Shown: piece after piece, positions 18,438 through 27,547 of the stretch | Numbering within the stretch: position 1 is the first letter of the stretch | How the letters are laid out: each line of letters starts with the position of its first letter | Assembly (NCBI GenBank): GCA_946403295.1 | Contig: CAMIZL010000014.1 | Location: forward strand, 1-56,113 | Reading direction: 5' to 3' | DNA: 56,113 bases | Source: an uncultured Clostridia bacterium | GTDB lineage: Bacteria; Bacillota; Clostridia; Lachnospirales; Lachnospiraceae | Made by a program: the position numbers and the translations under genes | The notes under the pieces: model-generated | What the model saw: the letters and a program-made list of their open reading frames with translations, nothing else | The model's database searches: none | Told to the model about the DNA's origin: nothing

Positions 18438-19340
18438 ATGAATCAAAAGAAACAAAAACATATAAACAAATGGGATCTCGCATTTAAGATCTTTCTTGCG
18501 GTCTTTATGACGTTATTCCTTGTCATAACACTTTATCCCGTTATAAATACTATCGCTCTTTCGTTAAACGACGGTACTGACGCCGTAAGAGGCGGCATTT
18601 ACCTCTTACCCAGAGTTTTCTCGGTTAAGAGCTACAAGACGGTTCTGGCGATGGAGAACCTGCTCACGGGATTTAAGATATCTGTTCTCAGAACGGTTAT
18701 CGGTACTCTTTCATCACTTGTGATCAACGCACTCCTTGCGTTTGTTTTGAGCCGTAAGCGTTTCCTTTTCGCTTCACAGCTTTCGTTCTTCTATGTGATC
18801 ACGATGTATGTCAACGGCGGACTTATCCCGACGTTCATCCTTTACAGGAACCTCGGCCTCATGAACAGCTTCTCTGTTTACTGGGTAACAGGTCTTGTAA
18901 GCGCATGGAACATGCTCGTGCTTCGTACTTACATGAAGGGTCTCTCCGAGTCGCTTGAAGAGTCCGCACAGCTTGACGGTGCCGGTTACTTCACGATCTT
19001 CGTCAGGATCATTTCGCCTCTTTGTAAACCTGTTTACGCGACGATCGCACTTTTCGTTGCCGTATGGCAGTGGAACAACTGGTTTGATGCGATGATCTAT
19101 AACAGAATGGCTACAGAACTTACGGTTCTTCAGTACGAGTTGATGAAACTCCTTTCATCGGTTATGCAGCAGAGCAGTTCGGCAACGAGCGCGAAAGAGG
19201 CGGCCGGAGCCAACACGATCACACCTATCACTGTTCGTTCCGCTGCATCGGTTGTCACGATGTTACCTATCATCTGTGTTTACCCGTTCCTGCAGAGATA
19301 TTTCGTTACCGGTCTTACGATCGGTGGTGTAAAAGAGTGA
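18438..19340 (+). CDS. Sugar ABC transporter permease, second subunit
   Basis: A 300-residue permease of the MalG/YtcP type with six predicted membrane segments and the EAA loop LEESAQLDGAGYFTIFVRII. The start is taken at ATG 18438, which has GGAGGG ten bases upstream; an earlier ATG at 18420 overlaps the previous stop and would place that site inside the gene. The C-terminal FVTGLTIGGVKE is typical of this subunit. A terminator follows 20 bases after the stop and closes the operon. Confidence 0.94.
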   Translation: MNQKKQKHINKWDLAFKIFLAVFMTLFLVITLYPVINTIALSLNDGTDAVRGGIYLLPRVFSVKSYKTVLAMENLLTGFKISVLRTVIGTLSSLVINALLAFVLSRKRFLFASQLSFFYVITMYVNGGLIPTFILYRNLGLMNSFSVYWVTGLVSAWNMLVLRTYMKGLSESLEESAQLDGAGYFTIFVRIISPLCKPVYATIALFVAVWQWNNWFDAMIYNRMATELTVLQYELMKLLSSVMQQSSSATSAKEAAGANTITPITVRSAASVVTMLPIICVYPFLQRYFVTGLTIGGVKE

Positions 19341-19360
19341 GATATTGCTAATACATTGGA

Positions 19361-19395
19361 AAAGGCTCGCGGTCATCAGACCGGGAGCCTTTTTA
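19361..19395. terminator. Terminator of sugar importer operon, facing pgi
   Basis: AAAGGCTC and GAGCCTTT, with inner CGGTC and GACCG around an ATCA loop, form a strong stem followed by TTTTT. It lies between convergent genes. A 13-base direct repeat (TACTTGTTGTTTG) follows at about 19407-19432. Confidence 0.85.
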
Positions 19396-19457
19396 TCTGT
19401 TGTCAGTACTTGTTGTTTGTACTTGTTGTTTGCAGCTGACTTTATATTTTCTTCTTT

Positions 19458-21041
19458 TTATTTAAGAAGGAGCTTGCTGTATGCCTCGAGAGCGCCGGTG
19501 CACTCGCCGCCGAGAACTCTTGTGGCAAGCACTTTTCCGAGCTGTACGCCCTCCTGATCGAAGCTGTTGAGGTTCCATGCGAATCCCTGGAACATGATCT
19601 TGTTCTCAAAATGAGAGAGAAGGGATCCGAGTGCTTCGGGAGTAAATTTGTCGCCGTAGATGAGCGATGAAGGACGTCCGCCGTCAAAACGTTTGTTGGG
19701 GTTGTCGTCGTCCTTGCCGAGGGCAAACGCTACGATCTGTGCGGCGAGGTTGGCGCAAAGCTTGGCGCGTGACGTACTTCCTTTGACTTCGTAGTCTAGT
19801 GTGCCCTGGTTGTTCGAGAAACCGATGAACTGAAGAGGCACAATGTCCGTTCCCTGATGAAGGAGCTGATAGAAAGAGTGCTGTCCGTTTGTTCCGGGCT
19901 CACCGAAGAGAACGGGGCCTGTCTTGTATTTCACGGGCTCGCCGAACCTGTTGACCGATTTGCCGTTGCTTTCCATGTCCGCCTGCTGAAGATGTGCGGG
20001 GAAACGTGACAATCCCTGGGAATAAGGAAGGACTGCCGTTGTTGCGTAACCGAGCACGTTACGCTCCCAGATCCCGATGAGTGCATCGAGAAGGGGAGGA
20101 TTCTTTCTGATGTCGCGTTCTCTTGCCTGTGAATCCTGTGCTGCGGCACCCTGAAGGAATCTGTCGAAAAGGAAACCGCCGAACGCGAGTGAAAGGACTG
20201 CTCCGCCGACCGCTGATGTCGAGGAATAACGTCCGCCAATATAATCGTCAATATAGAAGGAATCAAGATAATCCTTGCTGTTTGCGATGGGAGAAGTCTT
20301 GCTTGTTACCGCGATCATATGCTTGGCGGGATCAAGCTTTTCATTTTCGAGCATGTTCCTTACAAGAGTCTCGTTTGTGAGGGTCTCGAGCGTTGTTCCC
20401 GACTTCGAAACAAGGATAAAGAGTGTTTCGGAAAGATCGATCCCGGAGAGTACGCTGTAGGCATCGTCGGGATCGACGTTGCTGATGAAAAATGCCTTCA
20501 TGCGGAGCATGCCTTTTTGACGCGCATAATTCTCAAGAGCGAGATAAATGGCGCGGGGACCGAGATCACTTCCGCCGATGCCGATCTGTACAACATTCTT
20601 AAAGGGGCCGTTCTCACCGGCGATGGCGCCGCTGTGAACCTTCTTCGAAAACTGGATGATACGGTTTTGCTGTTCAAGATAGAAAGCACGTTTGTCTTCG
20701 CCGTCTGCGATAACACGATCACCGAGAAGACCGCGTGTCATGTGATGGAGCACGAGCCTCTTTTCGCCAGTGTTGATCATCTCACCGTTATAGAGAGCGG
20801 CATATTTGTCAACAAGCTGTGCTTCGTCGGCAAGTTCCTGAAGCACTTTAAGAACTCTGTCATTAACCTGCTTGGCTGCATAGTTGTATCTAAAGCCGGT
20901 TGCCATGGGTATGGAATATTTTGCGACACGTGCAGCGCCTTCCTCACCGCCGAGCATCTCTTTGAGCGGAGCAACCTGGGATTTAAGCTTTTCAAGCTTC
21001 TTAAATGATTTCAGTTCATCAAGATTGGTCCAATTAATCAT
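19458..21041 (-). CDS. pgi: Glucose-6-phosphate isomerase
   Basis: A 527-residue cytosolic enzyme interconverting glucose-6-phosphate and fructose-6-phosphate in glycolysis and gluconeogenesis. Visible family motifs are GIGGSDLGPRAIYLAL, the sugar-phosphate site SKSGTTLET, DYIGGRYSSTSAVGG, GTNGQHSFYQLLHQG with its catalytic His, and SFDQEGVQLGK near the C-terminus. The start is taken at ATG 21039-21041 because AGGAGG lies six bases upstream; a longer reading adds twelve residues across that site. It has its own near-consensus promoter and converges on the sugar importer operon. Confidence 0.97.
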   Translation of the reverse strand: MINWTNLDELKSFKKLEKLKSQVAPLKEMLGGEEGAARVAKYSIPMATGFRYNYAAKQVNDRVLKVLQELADEAQLVDKYAALYNGEMINTGEKRLVLHHMTRGLLGDRVIADGEDKRAFYLEQQNRIIQFSKKVHSGAIAGENGPFKNVVQIGIGGSDLGPRAIYLALENYARQKGMLRMKAFFISNVDPDDAYSVLSGIDLSETLFILVSKSGTTLETLTNETLVRNMLENEKLDPAKHMIAVTSKTSPIANSKDYLDSFYIDDYIGGRYSSTSAVGGAVLSLAFGGFLFDRFLQGAAAQDSQARERDIRKNPPLLDALIGIWERNVLGYATTAVLPYSQGLSRFPAHLQQADMESNGKSVNRFGEPVKYKTGPVLFGEPGTNGQHSFYQLLHQGTDIVPLQFIGFSNNQGTLDYEVKGSTSRAKLCANLAAQIVAFALGKDDDNPNKRFDGGRPSSLIYGDKFTPEALGSLLSHFENKIMFQGFAWNLNSFDQEGVQLGKVLATRVLGGECTGALEAYSKLLLK

Positions 21042-21079
21042 AGGATACCTCCTTTTTCCTAAATAGAAGCGTCTCATAG

Positions 21080-21108
21080 ATTATACTTTAACAGGCACTT
21101 TATATCAA
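21080..21108 (-). promoter_or_regulatory. Promoter for pgi
   Basis: On the minus strand, TTGATA (21103-21108), a 17-base spacer and TATAAT (21080-21085) lie about 40 bases before the start codon. Confidence 0.8.
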
Positions 21109-21175
21109 GGCGGAAAAAGGAGGTATCGTGATCGGTTATGAAAGTGTATCAAAAATCGGTTTTGACCGGTGAGTG

Positions 21176-22354
21176 TTAGTTCAAAGCTTCCTTAAGTACG
21201 GAGAGGTTGTTTTCCATGATCGAAAGATAAGTTGCTCCACTCTCGACGTCTTTCTTTGTCACGGACTGAAGGGAATCGAGAACGAGTATCTTACGGTTCC
21301 TGTCGGAGGAACTCTCGATAACGGTCTTTGCGATCTTTCCGTCGGACTTTTCTATCGTGAGCACGCAATTAAGTGAGAGTTCGTCCACTTTCTGCGCAAG
21401 GAAAGCAATCGTTTCGAAGCTTGCTTCGGTATCGGCGGAACAGCCGATAAATGCCGCATAATAGTTGAGGCCGTAATCATCCGTAAGATAGCGGAACGGG
21501 AATCTGTCACCGAAGAGAAGAGTCTTCTTTGATGCGCCGTCCACGGCTGCCTTATATTCGTTGTCAAGGCTGTTGAGCTCTTTTATATAGGCTTCGGCAT
21601 TCTTTTGATATGACGAAGCATTGTCGGGATCGAGTTTTTGAAGAGCTTCGCTTATGGTATTTACAAATATTCCGGCATTTCTGAGCGAGAGCCAGACGTG
21701 CTCGTCGTTTTCGGGCTCGCCGTCATGGTGATGATGCCCGTGCCCCTCGTCCTCGTCGTCATGATCGCCATGATCGTGGTCCTCGTCATGATCGTCATGA
21801 TCGTGATCCTCGTCATGATCATCATCGTGGTCCTCGTGGTCATGCTCATGATCATCATCGTGGTCCTCGTGGTCGTGATCATGGTCATCATCGTGATCTT
21901 CATGATCGTGGTCCTCGTGGTCGTGGTGGTGTTCGGATTCCTGCATGCCTTCGACAAGTTCCTCCTGCTTTACGGAAGCTCCGAGGGTCTCGAGAAGGTT
22001 GATGACTGTCATATCTTTGTTTGTGGCATTCTTAAGGGCATCGTCGACCCAGTTGTCGGATTCGCCGCCGACGTAGATGAACATGTCGCAGCCCGAGATC
22101 TTGAGTATGTCGCTTGCGGTGGGCTGGTAGCTGTGAAGATCGACACCGTTGTCAAGAAGAAGAGTGAGCTCGGCGCGGTCTGCCCTGTCACCGAGTACGT
22201 TTCTTACCCAGTCGTATTCGGGGAAGATCGTGGCAATGATCTTAATCTTATCGTTCTTTTCGCTGCCGGTGGCGCCCGAAGTACATCCGGACAGACATCC
22301 TACGATATAGAAGATCGTGATAAAAGCAGCAAATGCTTTTTTGAATTTGGACAT
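21176..22354 (-). CDS. Metal-binding lipoprotein (ZnuA/TroA-type) with large His/Asp-rich loop
   Basis: A 392-residue lipoprotein with lipobox LSGC. The cluster A-I solute-binding fold is visible as IKIIATIFPEYDWVRNVLG, VDLHSYQPTASDILKISGCD and MFIYVGGESDNWVDDAL before the loop, then NDEHVWLSLRNAG and FGDRFPFRYLTDDYGL after it. Between them, at about 125-215, lie dozens of alternating His, Asp and Glu residues, far longer than the usual zinc-binding loop. His62 (DLHSY), EHVWLS and the later Asp/Glu are candidate ligands for Zn or Mn. It starts at ATG 22352-22354 after AAGGAG. No permease or ATPase is adjacent, so it serves a transporter encoded elsewhere. Confidence 0.93.
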   Translation of the reverse strand: MSKFKKAFAAFITIFYIVGCLSGCTSGATGSEKNDKIKIIATIFPEYDWVRNVLGDRADRAELTLLLDNGVDLHSYQPTASDILKISGCDMFIYVGGESDNWVDDALKNATNKDMTVINLLETLGASVKQEELVEGMQESEHHHDHEDHDHEDHDDDHDHDHEDHDDDHEHDHEDHDDDHDEDHDHDDHDEDHDHGDHDDEDEGHGHHHHDGEPENDEHVWLSLRNAGIFVNTISEALQKLDPDNASSYQKNAEAYIKELNSLDNEYKAAVDGASKKTLLFGDRFPFRYLTDDYGLNYYAAFIGCSADTEASFETIAFLAQKVDELSLNCVLTIEKSDGKIAKTVIESSSDRNRKILVLDSLQSVTKKDVESGATYLSIMENNLSVLKEALN

Positions 22355-22387
22355 TTTATGGTATCTCCTTAATCTCATTTGTTCACC

Positions 22388-22415
22388 ATTATATTCGCCG
22401 GAATCTGTTTGTCAA
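22388..22415 (-). promoter_or_regulatory. Consensus promoter for metal-binding lipoprotein
   Basis: A perfect TTGACA (22410-22415) and TATAAT (22388-22393) with a 16-base spacer on the minus strand, about 35 bases before the start. Just upstream is a palindrome, ATTTGCAAAT (about 22430-22439), and a nearby ATTTGC copy, a possible operator for a metal-dependent repressor. It does not match the Bacillus Zur or streptococcal AdcR boxes I know. Confidence 0.75.
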
Positions 22416-22522
22416 GTAATTTGCGACAGATTTGCAAATTTCATTTTATGAACGTATCATAATCAATGAAGACGATACGTGAAAAAATGCGAGATAAGAA
22501 AAAAGACAATTAGAATAATAGT

Positions 22523-22551
22523 TTTCAAGAGGGTGGGTTAAGTGGTATAAT
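22523..22551 (+). promoter_or_regulatory. Promoter of the DUF2156-SpoIIE operon
   Basis: TTTCAA (22523-22528), a 17-base spacer and TATAAT (22546-22551), preceded by TGG as an extended -10, about 50 bases before the first start codon. Confidence 0.65.
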
Positions 22552-22600
22552 ATATTAACGTATATGGGATGGAGAACATGCAGACCCAAGGGGGAGTCGG

Positions 22601-23527
22601 ATGGATTTCAAGGAAGTTACTCTCAGGGATCGTGTTACCATTGACGGCTATATGATGAAATACGGCGAAGGTTCCTGCCAACATTCGTTTATGGCCATGC
22701 TCGGAATGCAGGGAAAATACGGAGATGTATTTTGCGAGGATAACGGGGTACTCTATGTGCTTCGAAGAGGCCTCTCAAATGACGATTCGGATGCATTCCT
22801 TGTACCCATGGGTCTTATGTGCGAAAGCGATGAGGGAATGATCGCGGCGGTCGAAAAGATCATGGATCATGCACATAAGCGTGACAAAAAAATTGCTTTT
22901 AATACGCTGACAGAGGATTCCATGAAGAGGATCACCGGGCTTTTCCCGGGGAAATTCGCGGCGGAAGAAGCAAGGGACAGTTTTGAATATATACATACGT
23001 TTGAAGATCTTGCATATATGCGGGGCGCCGGGTTTTCACGGCGAAGGCAGGATATCAATTCGTTCAACAGGATATTCGGTGACAGAACGCAGATCAAGAC
23101 CATAGACGCGGACGATATCTGTGATATCAGGGATTTCCAGATATACTGGAATGACGATCACACGGAGCGCTGCCTCATAAACGGAAGAAAGACACTTCAG
23201 CATGAACATGAAGGCATAATGAAGATCCTTGATGCTTTCGGGCAATTGCCAGTGAGCGGGATAGTGATCAGGGTTGAGGGAGTCGTCAGGGGTTATGCCT
23301 ACGGAACGGTCATTTCGAACGGACTGTATGACGTGCTTGTCGAAAAGGGTGACAGGGGGATCAGGGATATATACAGGCCTTTAAATACGGAGCTTGTAAA
23401 GATGTGCGCTTCCGGCCACAGATACATAAACAGGGAAGAGGATTGCGGGGATTTGGGGCTTAGGGCATCGAAATTGTCGCTCATGCCCGAATTTTTTCTG
23501 AAAAAATATATTGTAAGCGAGGTATAG
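22601..23527 (+). CDS. DUF2156-type acyltransferase (GNAT-like fold)
   Basis: A 308-residue cytosolic protein. The C-terminal signature YINREEDCGDLGLRASKLSL followed by MPEFFLKKY matches the DUF2156 family, related to the catalytic domain of phosphatidylglycerol lysyltransferase and to GNAT acyltransferases. Residues 130-165 (RGAGFSRRRQDINSFNRIFG) fit the same family. It has no membrane segments, so it is not a full MprF-type flippase. It starts at ATG 22601 after AAGGGGGAG and is the first of four closely packed genes. Its substrate is unknown; aminoacylation or acylation of a small molecule, lipid or peptide is possible by family. Confidence 0.85.
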   Translation: MDFKEVTLRDRVTIDGYMMKYGEGSCQHSFMAMLGMQGKYGDVFCEDNGVLYVLRRGLSNDDSDAFLVPMGLMCESDEGMIAAVEKIMDHAHKRDKKIAFNTLTEDSMKRITGLFPGKFAAEEARDSFEYIHTFEDLAYMRGAGFSRRRQDINSFNRIFGDRTQIKTIDADDICDIRDFQIYWNDDHTERCLINGRKTLQHEHEGIMKILDAFGQLPVSGIVIRVEGVVRGYAYGTVISNGLYDVLVEKGDRGIRDIYRPLNTELVKMCASGHRYINREEDCGDLGLRASKLSLMPEFFLKKYIVSEV

Positions 23528-23530
23528 GCT

Positions 23531-24487
23531 GTGAACAAGATTGAGGCGAGATCCCTTCTTGTATTGATCACCTTCTTCGCTTCGATACAATATGTGTTCA
23601 TCAGGGCGGTTGGAGATGATTATTCTCCGTTCGGTTTTTTGAGCATCACGAACCTGACAGGTTTTGTGATGATGTTTATAATATTTGCCGGAACCGTCGT
23701 TTCCGAGTTTTACAGGATACGAAAAGAGGATATTTTACACGGGTTGATCCTTTCGCTCGAGCTTACGGGATTTAACACGTTTACACTGCTCGGTGTCGCG
23801 GGAGCCGGAGTGACCGTGAGCGCATGTGTTCTCTCTTCTTATTTTGTGTTTATACCGATCATAATGTTCGTGACCAAACGCGAGAAGCCGAAACTTAATA
23901 TAGTGGCAGCTTCGCTTATGGCGGTCGTCGGGCTCGGCATGGTCGGCGGTTTCAGCTTTGAAAACTTTTTTGACCCGCACACGCTCGCACTTTTGGCGGC
24001 TGATATATGTTTTGCGTTATATACGGTCTCGGTCGGTAAATATTCGACCGAGGCAAGCCCGACATTCCTCGTGATGGGACAGCTTTTGTTCTGCTTCCTG
24101 ATCACTTCGGTGTTGTGGGTCGGAGAAGCGTTTGTGACGGGACGGCCGTTTGAATTGCCGTCGAGTCCCGCGTTCATAGTATGCGTATTTTATGTCGGGA
24201 TATTCCTGAAAGGCGTCTACAGTATCGCACAGGTACATTCGCAAAGATTTATATCGCCGATCGAGACATCGCTCATCTTCTCCACGGAGATAATCATGAC
24301 GATGCTCGTATCACCGCTTCTCGGAATGGTGATCGACGTTCCCGTCGAGGAGATCACCGCTTTGAGACTCGCGGGAGGAGTGCTTGTGATCTTTGGGATA
24401 CTTATTGCAGATGAAGAAATCTATAAAAGGCTCGGCAAGTTGATCGCCGCAGTCTGTAAAAGGGAAAACGGAGGAAAGGCATCATGA
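23531..24487 (+). CDS. EamA/DMT-family transporter
   Basis: A 318-residue membrane protein with ten predicted helices in two homologous halves, the drug/metabolite transporter pattern (SIQYVFIRAVGDDYSPFGFL in the first half). It starts at GTG 23531, three bases after the preceding stop, and ends in ATGA overlapping the next start. The family exports or imports amino acids, purines and other small molecules. With the acyltransferase encoded just upstream, export of a modified metabolite is conceivable but not shown. Confidence 0.88.
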   Translation: MNKIEARSLLVLITFFASIQYVFIRAVGDDYSPFGFLSITNLTGFVMMFIIFAGTVVSEFYRIRKEDILHGLILSLELTGFNTFTLLGVAGAGVTVSACVLSSYFVFIPIIMFVTKREKPKLNIVAASLMAVVGLGMVGGFSFENFFDPHTLALLAADICFALYTVSVGKYSTEASPTFLVMGQLLFCFLITSVLWVGEAFVTGRPFELPSSPAFIVCVFYVGIFLKGVYSIAQVHSQRFISPIETSLIFSTEIIMTMLVSPLLGMVIDVPVEEITALRLAGGVLVIFGILIADEEIYKRLGKLIAAVCKRENGGKAS

Positions 24488-25389
24488 GAAAAGGAATAAG
24501 GGTACCGGCAATCATATGTATGGTTGCGCTCGCGTATATAATACTTGACCTGCCGGTGCGTTTTTCGACATTCGTAAATGATCTGCCCCCTTATCTGGGA
24601 ATCAAAAACGCGGTATCGCCCGCCACAGGCATTATTCTCGGCCCCTGGGGCGTGATCGGATCGACGCTCGGCGCCCTGGTGAGCGGCATTCTTGATAAGA
24701 CTTCCACATGGACGCAGATCATCTACGAAGTGATCACGATCGTTATTGAAGGATTGTCCATATGGTTCTTATGGCATCTTTTTACACCGAATCACAAGGT
24801 GAGATTTAAGAAGATCACGGATCTTTTGAGATATTGTCTGCTTGTTGCGGCATTGTCGGCTGTTAGCGGACTTCTCAGCTTTGCGTTTGTCGAAGGCGGA
24901 GATTTTTTACCGGTCTTCTTAACGCACATGATCTCTTCGATACTCATAGGCGTTCCCGCAATCATCATATACAGCGGTATCATGTGCCAACCGCCCGTTA
25001 TCCCGGCGTGGTATACAAGGCTTCATGACATAGAAACGGACATCGAGGCAACCGACGAAAGCTTTATGAGCCTTATGGAAAAGGTCGAAGAGCTCACGAC
25101 GCGTCTCGGACTCTCGAAGAAAAGGAACTTCGAGGTACTCAATACCATAGAAGAGGTTTATTTGCGGATAAGAACGCATGAACCCGAGGCTAAGGTACAT
25201 ATTACGATAGATTGTGAAGAGGCTCTTTCCATAACACTTGCTTACGGAGGCGAGAAATGTAATCCTCTCAGGATATCGGCTGAAGAAGATCTGGTCGCGC
25301 TCATAGGATTAAAGCTTATCGAGCACAGGGCGATCAGAACGAGCTACAAATATGTGGCTCAGACGAATCAGGTGCTCATTGTTCTGTAA
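24484..25389 (+). CDS. Membrane protein with C-terminal degenerate RsbW-like ATPase domain
   Basis: A 301-residue protein not assignable to one known family. Residues 1-175 hold about five membrane helices, with VSPATGIILGPWGVIGSTLG resembling MASE- or ECF-S-type membrane sensors. Residues 180-215 look like a coiled linker (LMEKVEELTTRLG). The C-terminus (215-301) follows the layout of anti-sigma kinases: VLNTIEEVYLRIRTH for the N-box helix, CNPLRISAEED for the PFNP-type loop, and IGLKLIEHRAIRTSYKYV for the last helix. The Asn and Gly residues that bind ATP are missing or replaced. It overlaps the EamA gene by four bases and precedes a SpoIIE-type phosphatase by 48, so partner switching is inferred. 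Confidence 0.7.
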   Translation: MRKGIRVPAIICMVALAYIILDLPVRFSTFVNDLPPYLGIKNAVSPATGIILGPWGVIGSTLGALVSGILDKTSTWTQIIYEVITIVIEGLSIWFLWHLFTPNHKVRFKKITDLLRYCLLVAALSAVSGLLSFAFVEGGDFLPVFLTHMISSILIGVPAIIIYSGIMCQPPVIPAWYTRLHDIETDIEATDESFMSLMEKVEELTTRLGLSKKRNFEVLNTIEEVYLRIRTHEPEAKVHITIDCEEALSITLAYGGEKCNPLRISAEEDLVALIGLKLIEHRAIRTSYKYVAQTNQVLIVL

Positions 25390-25437
25390 GAAACGAAGCG
25401 TCTGTAACGGTGGTGAGTTTTAGAAAGAGAGGATCAT

Positions 25438-27486
25438 GTGAAACCCAAGAGATCATCGATAAAGATTCAGATCAGGCGATTGATCATCTTCACGGCGGCG
25501 GTAGCGCTCATACTTACCAGTGTGAGCGGTATGGTCAGTATGTTTAACATAAGGGAAGAAAGTGCGAGATCATTGACAGGCCAGCTCAAGGAAACGGTCG
25601 ACGGGATCGTTGACGGCAAGGCGAGCCTTGCGGACTCACGTCTGGGCCTTTATGCCGATTATATAACGACGATGTCCGAAGTGATCTCCGACCTGTACAG
25701 TAATCCCGGCGGATATGAGCCGAAGGAGGTCCTTCCTCCAGATGCGAGCATGGAAAACATCCTGTCTATGCAGAGATATTTTACGAGTACGGATGTTAAA
25801 AGAGAAGATGTCCTCGACGATCTTTGTCTTTTCGGAAATCTGGACAGGATATGGGAGCCGATCATCGAAAACCACGAAAATATCATTTTGAACATTTATC
25901 TCGCGACCGACAAATTGATGGTCTGCTGCGATAAGAACGCAAATCTCGCGGAACTTGCTCCGGACGGAGAGTCATATTACGACTACCGCGACATGGAATG
26001 GTATAAGAATACACTGGCGGCCGAATCGGATAAGGCAAGCTTCCTTAAAACATATCGGGATTCCTACGGCAGAGGACTTATGACAAGCTGCAGCGCACCG
26101 TTTTGCAAGAACGGCGAGCGCATCGGGGTTGTCAGCATGGACGTCCTTATCAGCGACCTGAACAGCTCGATCATTGACGTCAGCCTCGGCGCCGGAAGTT
26201 ATGCGTTCCTCGTCGACAAGGACGGTGATATCATAGCTTCGCCGTACATGAAGAGAGATTCGGATACATTCGTGAATATCGTAAAGGCGAACCTTTTTGA
26301 GCCCGAACTCGCGCAGAAGATACTTGACGGAGAGCGCGGCGTCGAAAAAACGGATGACAGGATATATTATGCATTTGCACCGATCGAATCGACGAGCTGG
26401 GAAATGGTCATAAGCATTCCCGAATCGCTGATCCTTGAGCCGATCAACCAGATGAACGATCAGATCATGGTCACGATCATCCTGTTCGGCGTGATCTTTG
26501 CGGTTGTGTGCACGGTCGTTATCATACTCGGAACACGTCTTTCAAGGCGATTTACCGAGCCGATCGTCGCACTCGAGAAGGATGTTGAGATCATTGCCGC
26601 CGGCAATCTGCAGCATAAGGCGATATTGAGGGAAAATAACGAACTCGGAGACCTTGCTCATTGCGTCAACAGCATGGCGGTCTCACTCGACAATTATATC
26701 AATGACCTGACGAGGATCACGGCAGAGAAAGAAAGGATAGGGGCCGAGCTTGATGTCGCAACGCATATCCAGTCCTCGATGCTTCCCTGCATCTTCCCCG
26801 CATTCCCCGACAGGACCGAGTTTGACGTATATGCGTCAATGACTCCCGCAAAAGAGGTCGGCGGCGACTTCTACGACTTCTTTATGGTTGATGATTCGCA
26901 TGTGGCGTTTGTTGTCGCGGATGTATCGGGAAAGGGAATTCCCGCGGCTCTGTTTATGGTCATCGGCAAAACGCTCATCAAGGATCATACGGTCCCGGAT
27001 GCGAATCTTGAGACGGTGTTTAAGGAAGTCAACAACATACTTTGCGAAAGCAACAGTGAAAACATGTTCATAACCGCGTTCGAAGGAGTCCTCTCCCTTA
27101 AAACGGGAGAGCTGCGCTTCGTAAATGCCGGTCATGAAAATCCCTTCGTTTACAGGAAGGGAGGATCGTTTGAGAAATATCCCATTCAGGCATGCTTCGT
27201 GCTTGCGGGAATGGAGGATATGAATTATAAGGGCGGTTCGATCATGCTTGAACCCGGAGATAAGCTGTTCCTCTACACGGACGGCGTTACCGAGGCCAAC
27301 AATGCTGACAACGAACTGTATGGGACGGAGCGTCTCACTGACATACTCAGGACGATCGGAGACAAAACGCCTTATGAGATATTGCCGGCGATCAAGGCTG
27401 ATATCGATGCGTTTGTCAAAGACGCGCCTCAGTTTGACGACATTACCATGCTTTGCCTTGAATTCAAGGAAAAAATGCAACAGTAA
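25438..27486 (+). CDS. Membrane SpoIIE/RsbU-type protein phosphatase with Cache and HAMP domains
   Basis: A 682-residue PP2C-family Ser/Thr phosphatase. A membrane segment (12-34), a large Cache-like extracellular sensor (35-340), a second membrane segment (343-368) and a HAMP domain (about 370-425) precede the phosphatase domain (about 440-680). Metal-binding motifs are intact: KEVGGDFYDFF, VADVSGKGIPAALFM, FLYTDGVTEANN and FDDITML. Family members dephosphorylate STAS-domain anti-sigma antagonists. The start is GTG 25438; the overlapping ATG at 25436 meets a stop at once. It senses an outside signal and is the last gene of the four-gene operon. No STAS gene is seen in the window. Confidence 0.93.
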   Translation: MKPKRSSIKIQIRRLIIFTAAVALILTSVSGMVSMFNIREESARSLTGQLKETVDGIVDGKASLADSRLGLYADYITTMSEVISDLYSNPGGYEPKEVLPPDASMENILSMQRYFTSTDVKREDVLDDLCLFGNLDRIWEPIIENHENIILNIYLATDKLMVCCDKNANLAELAPDGESYYDYRDMEWYKNTLAAESDKASFLKTYRDSYGRGLMTSCSAPFCKNGERIGVVSMDVLISDLNSSIIDVSLGAGSYAFLVDKDGDIIASPYMKRDSDTFVNIVKANLFEPELAQKILDGERGVEKTDDRIYYAFAPIESTSWEMVISIPESLILEPINQMNDQIMVTIILFGVIFAVVCTVVIILGTRLSRRFTEPIVALEKDVEIIAAGNLQHKAILRENNELGDLAHCVNSMAVSLDNYINDLTRITAEKERIGAELDVATHIQSSMLPCIFPAFPDRTEFDVYASMTPAKEVGGDFYDFFMVDDSHVAFVVADVSGKGIPAALFMVIGKTLIKDHTVPDANLETVFKEVNNILCESNSENMFITAFEGVLSLKTGELRFVNAGHENPFVYRKGGSFEKYPIQACFVLAGMEDMNYKGGSIMLEPGDKLFLYTDGVTEANNADNELYGTERLTDILRTIGDKTPYEILPAIKADIDAFVKDAPQFDDITMLCLEFKEKMQQ

Positions 27487-27547
27487 CGAGTTTTTCCGGG
27501 CTTATCCTATTTTGGGTACCGGTACAAGTTAAAGAGGAGGTGCTTTT

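Noticed and set aside
19407-19432. 13-base direct repeat as an insertion-site duplication
   Set aside because: No element lies between the copies; they are adjacent, so simple slippage is enough.
21154-21175. Terminator for the metal-binding lipoprotein (CGGT-CAAA-ACCG with T-run on the minus strand)
   Set aside because: The stem is only four pairs; too weak to call with confidence.
21638-22372. 244-residue plus-strand frame of mostly Val/Ile/Met
   Set aside because: It is the complement of the His/Asp-rich loop; the apparent membrane protein is an artefact of that composition.
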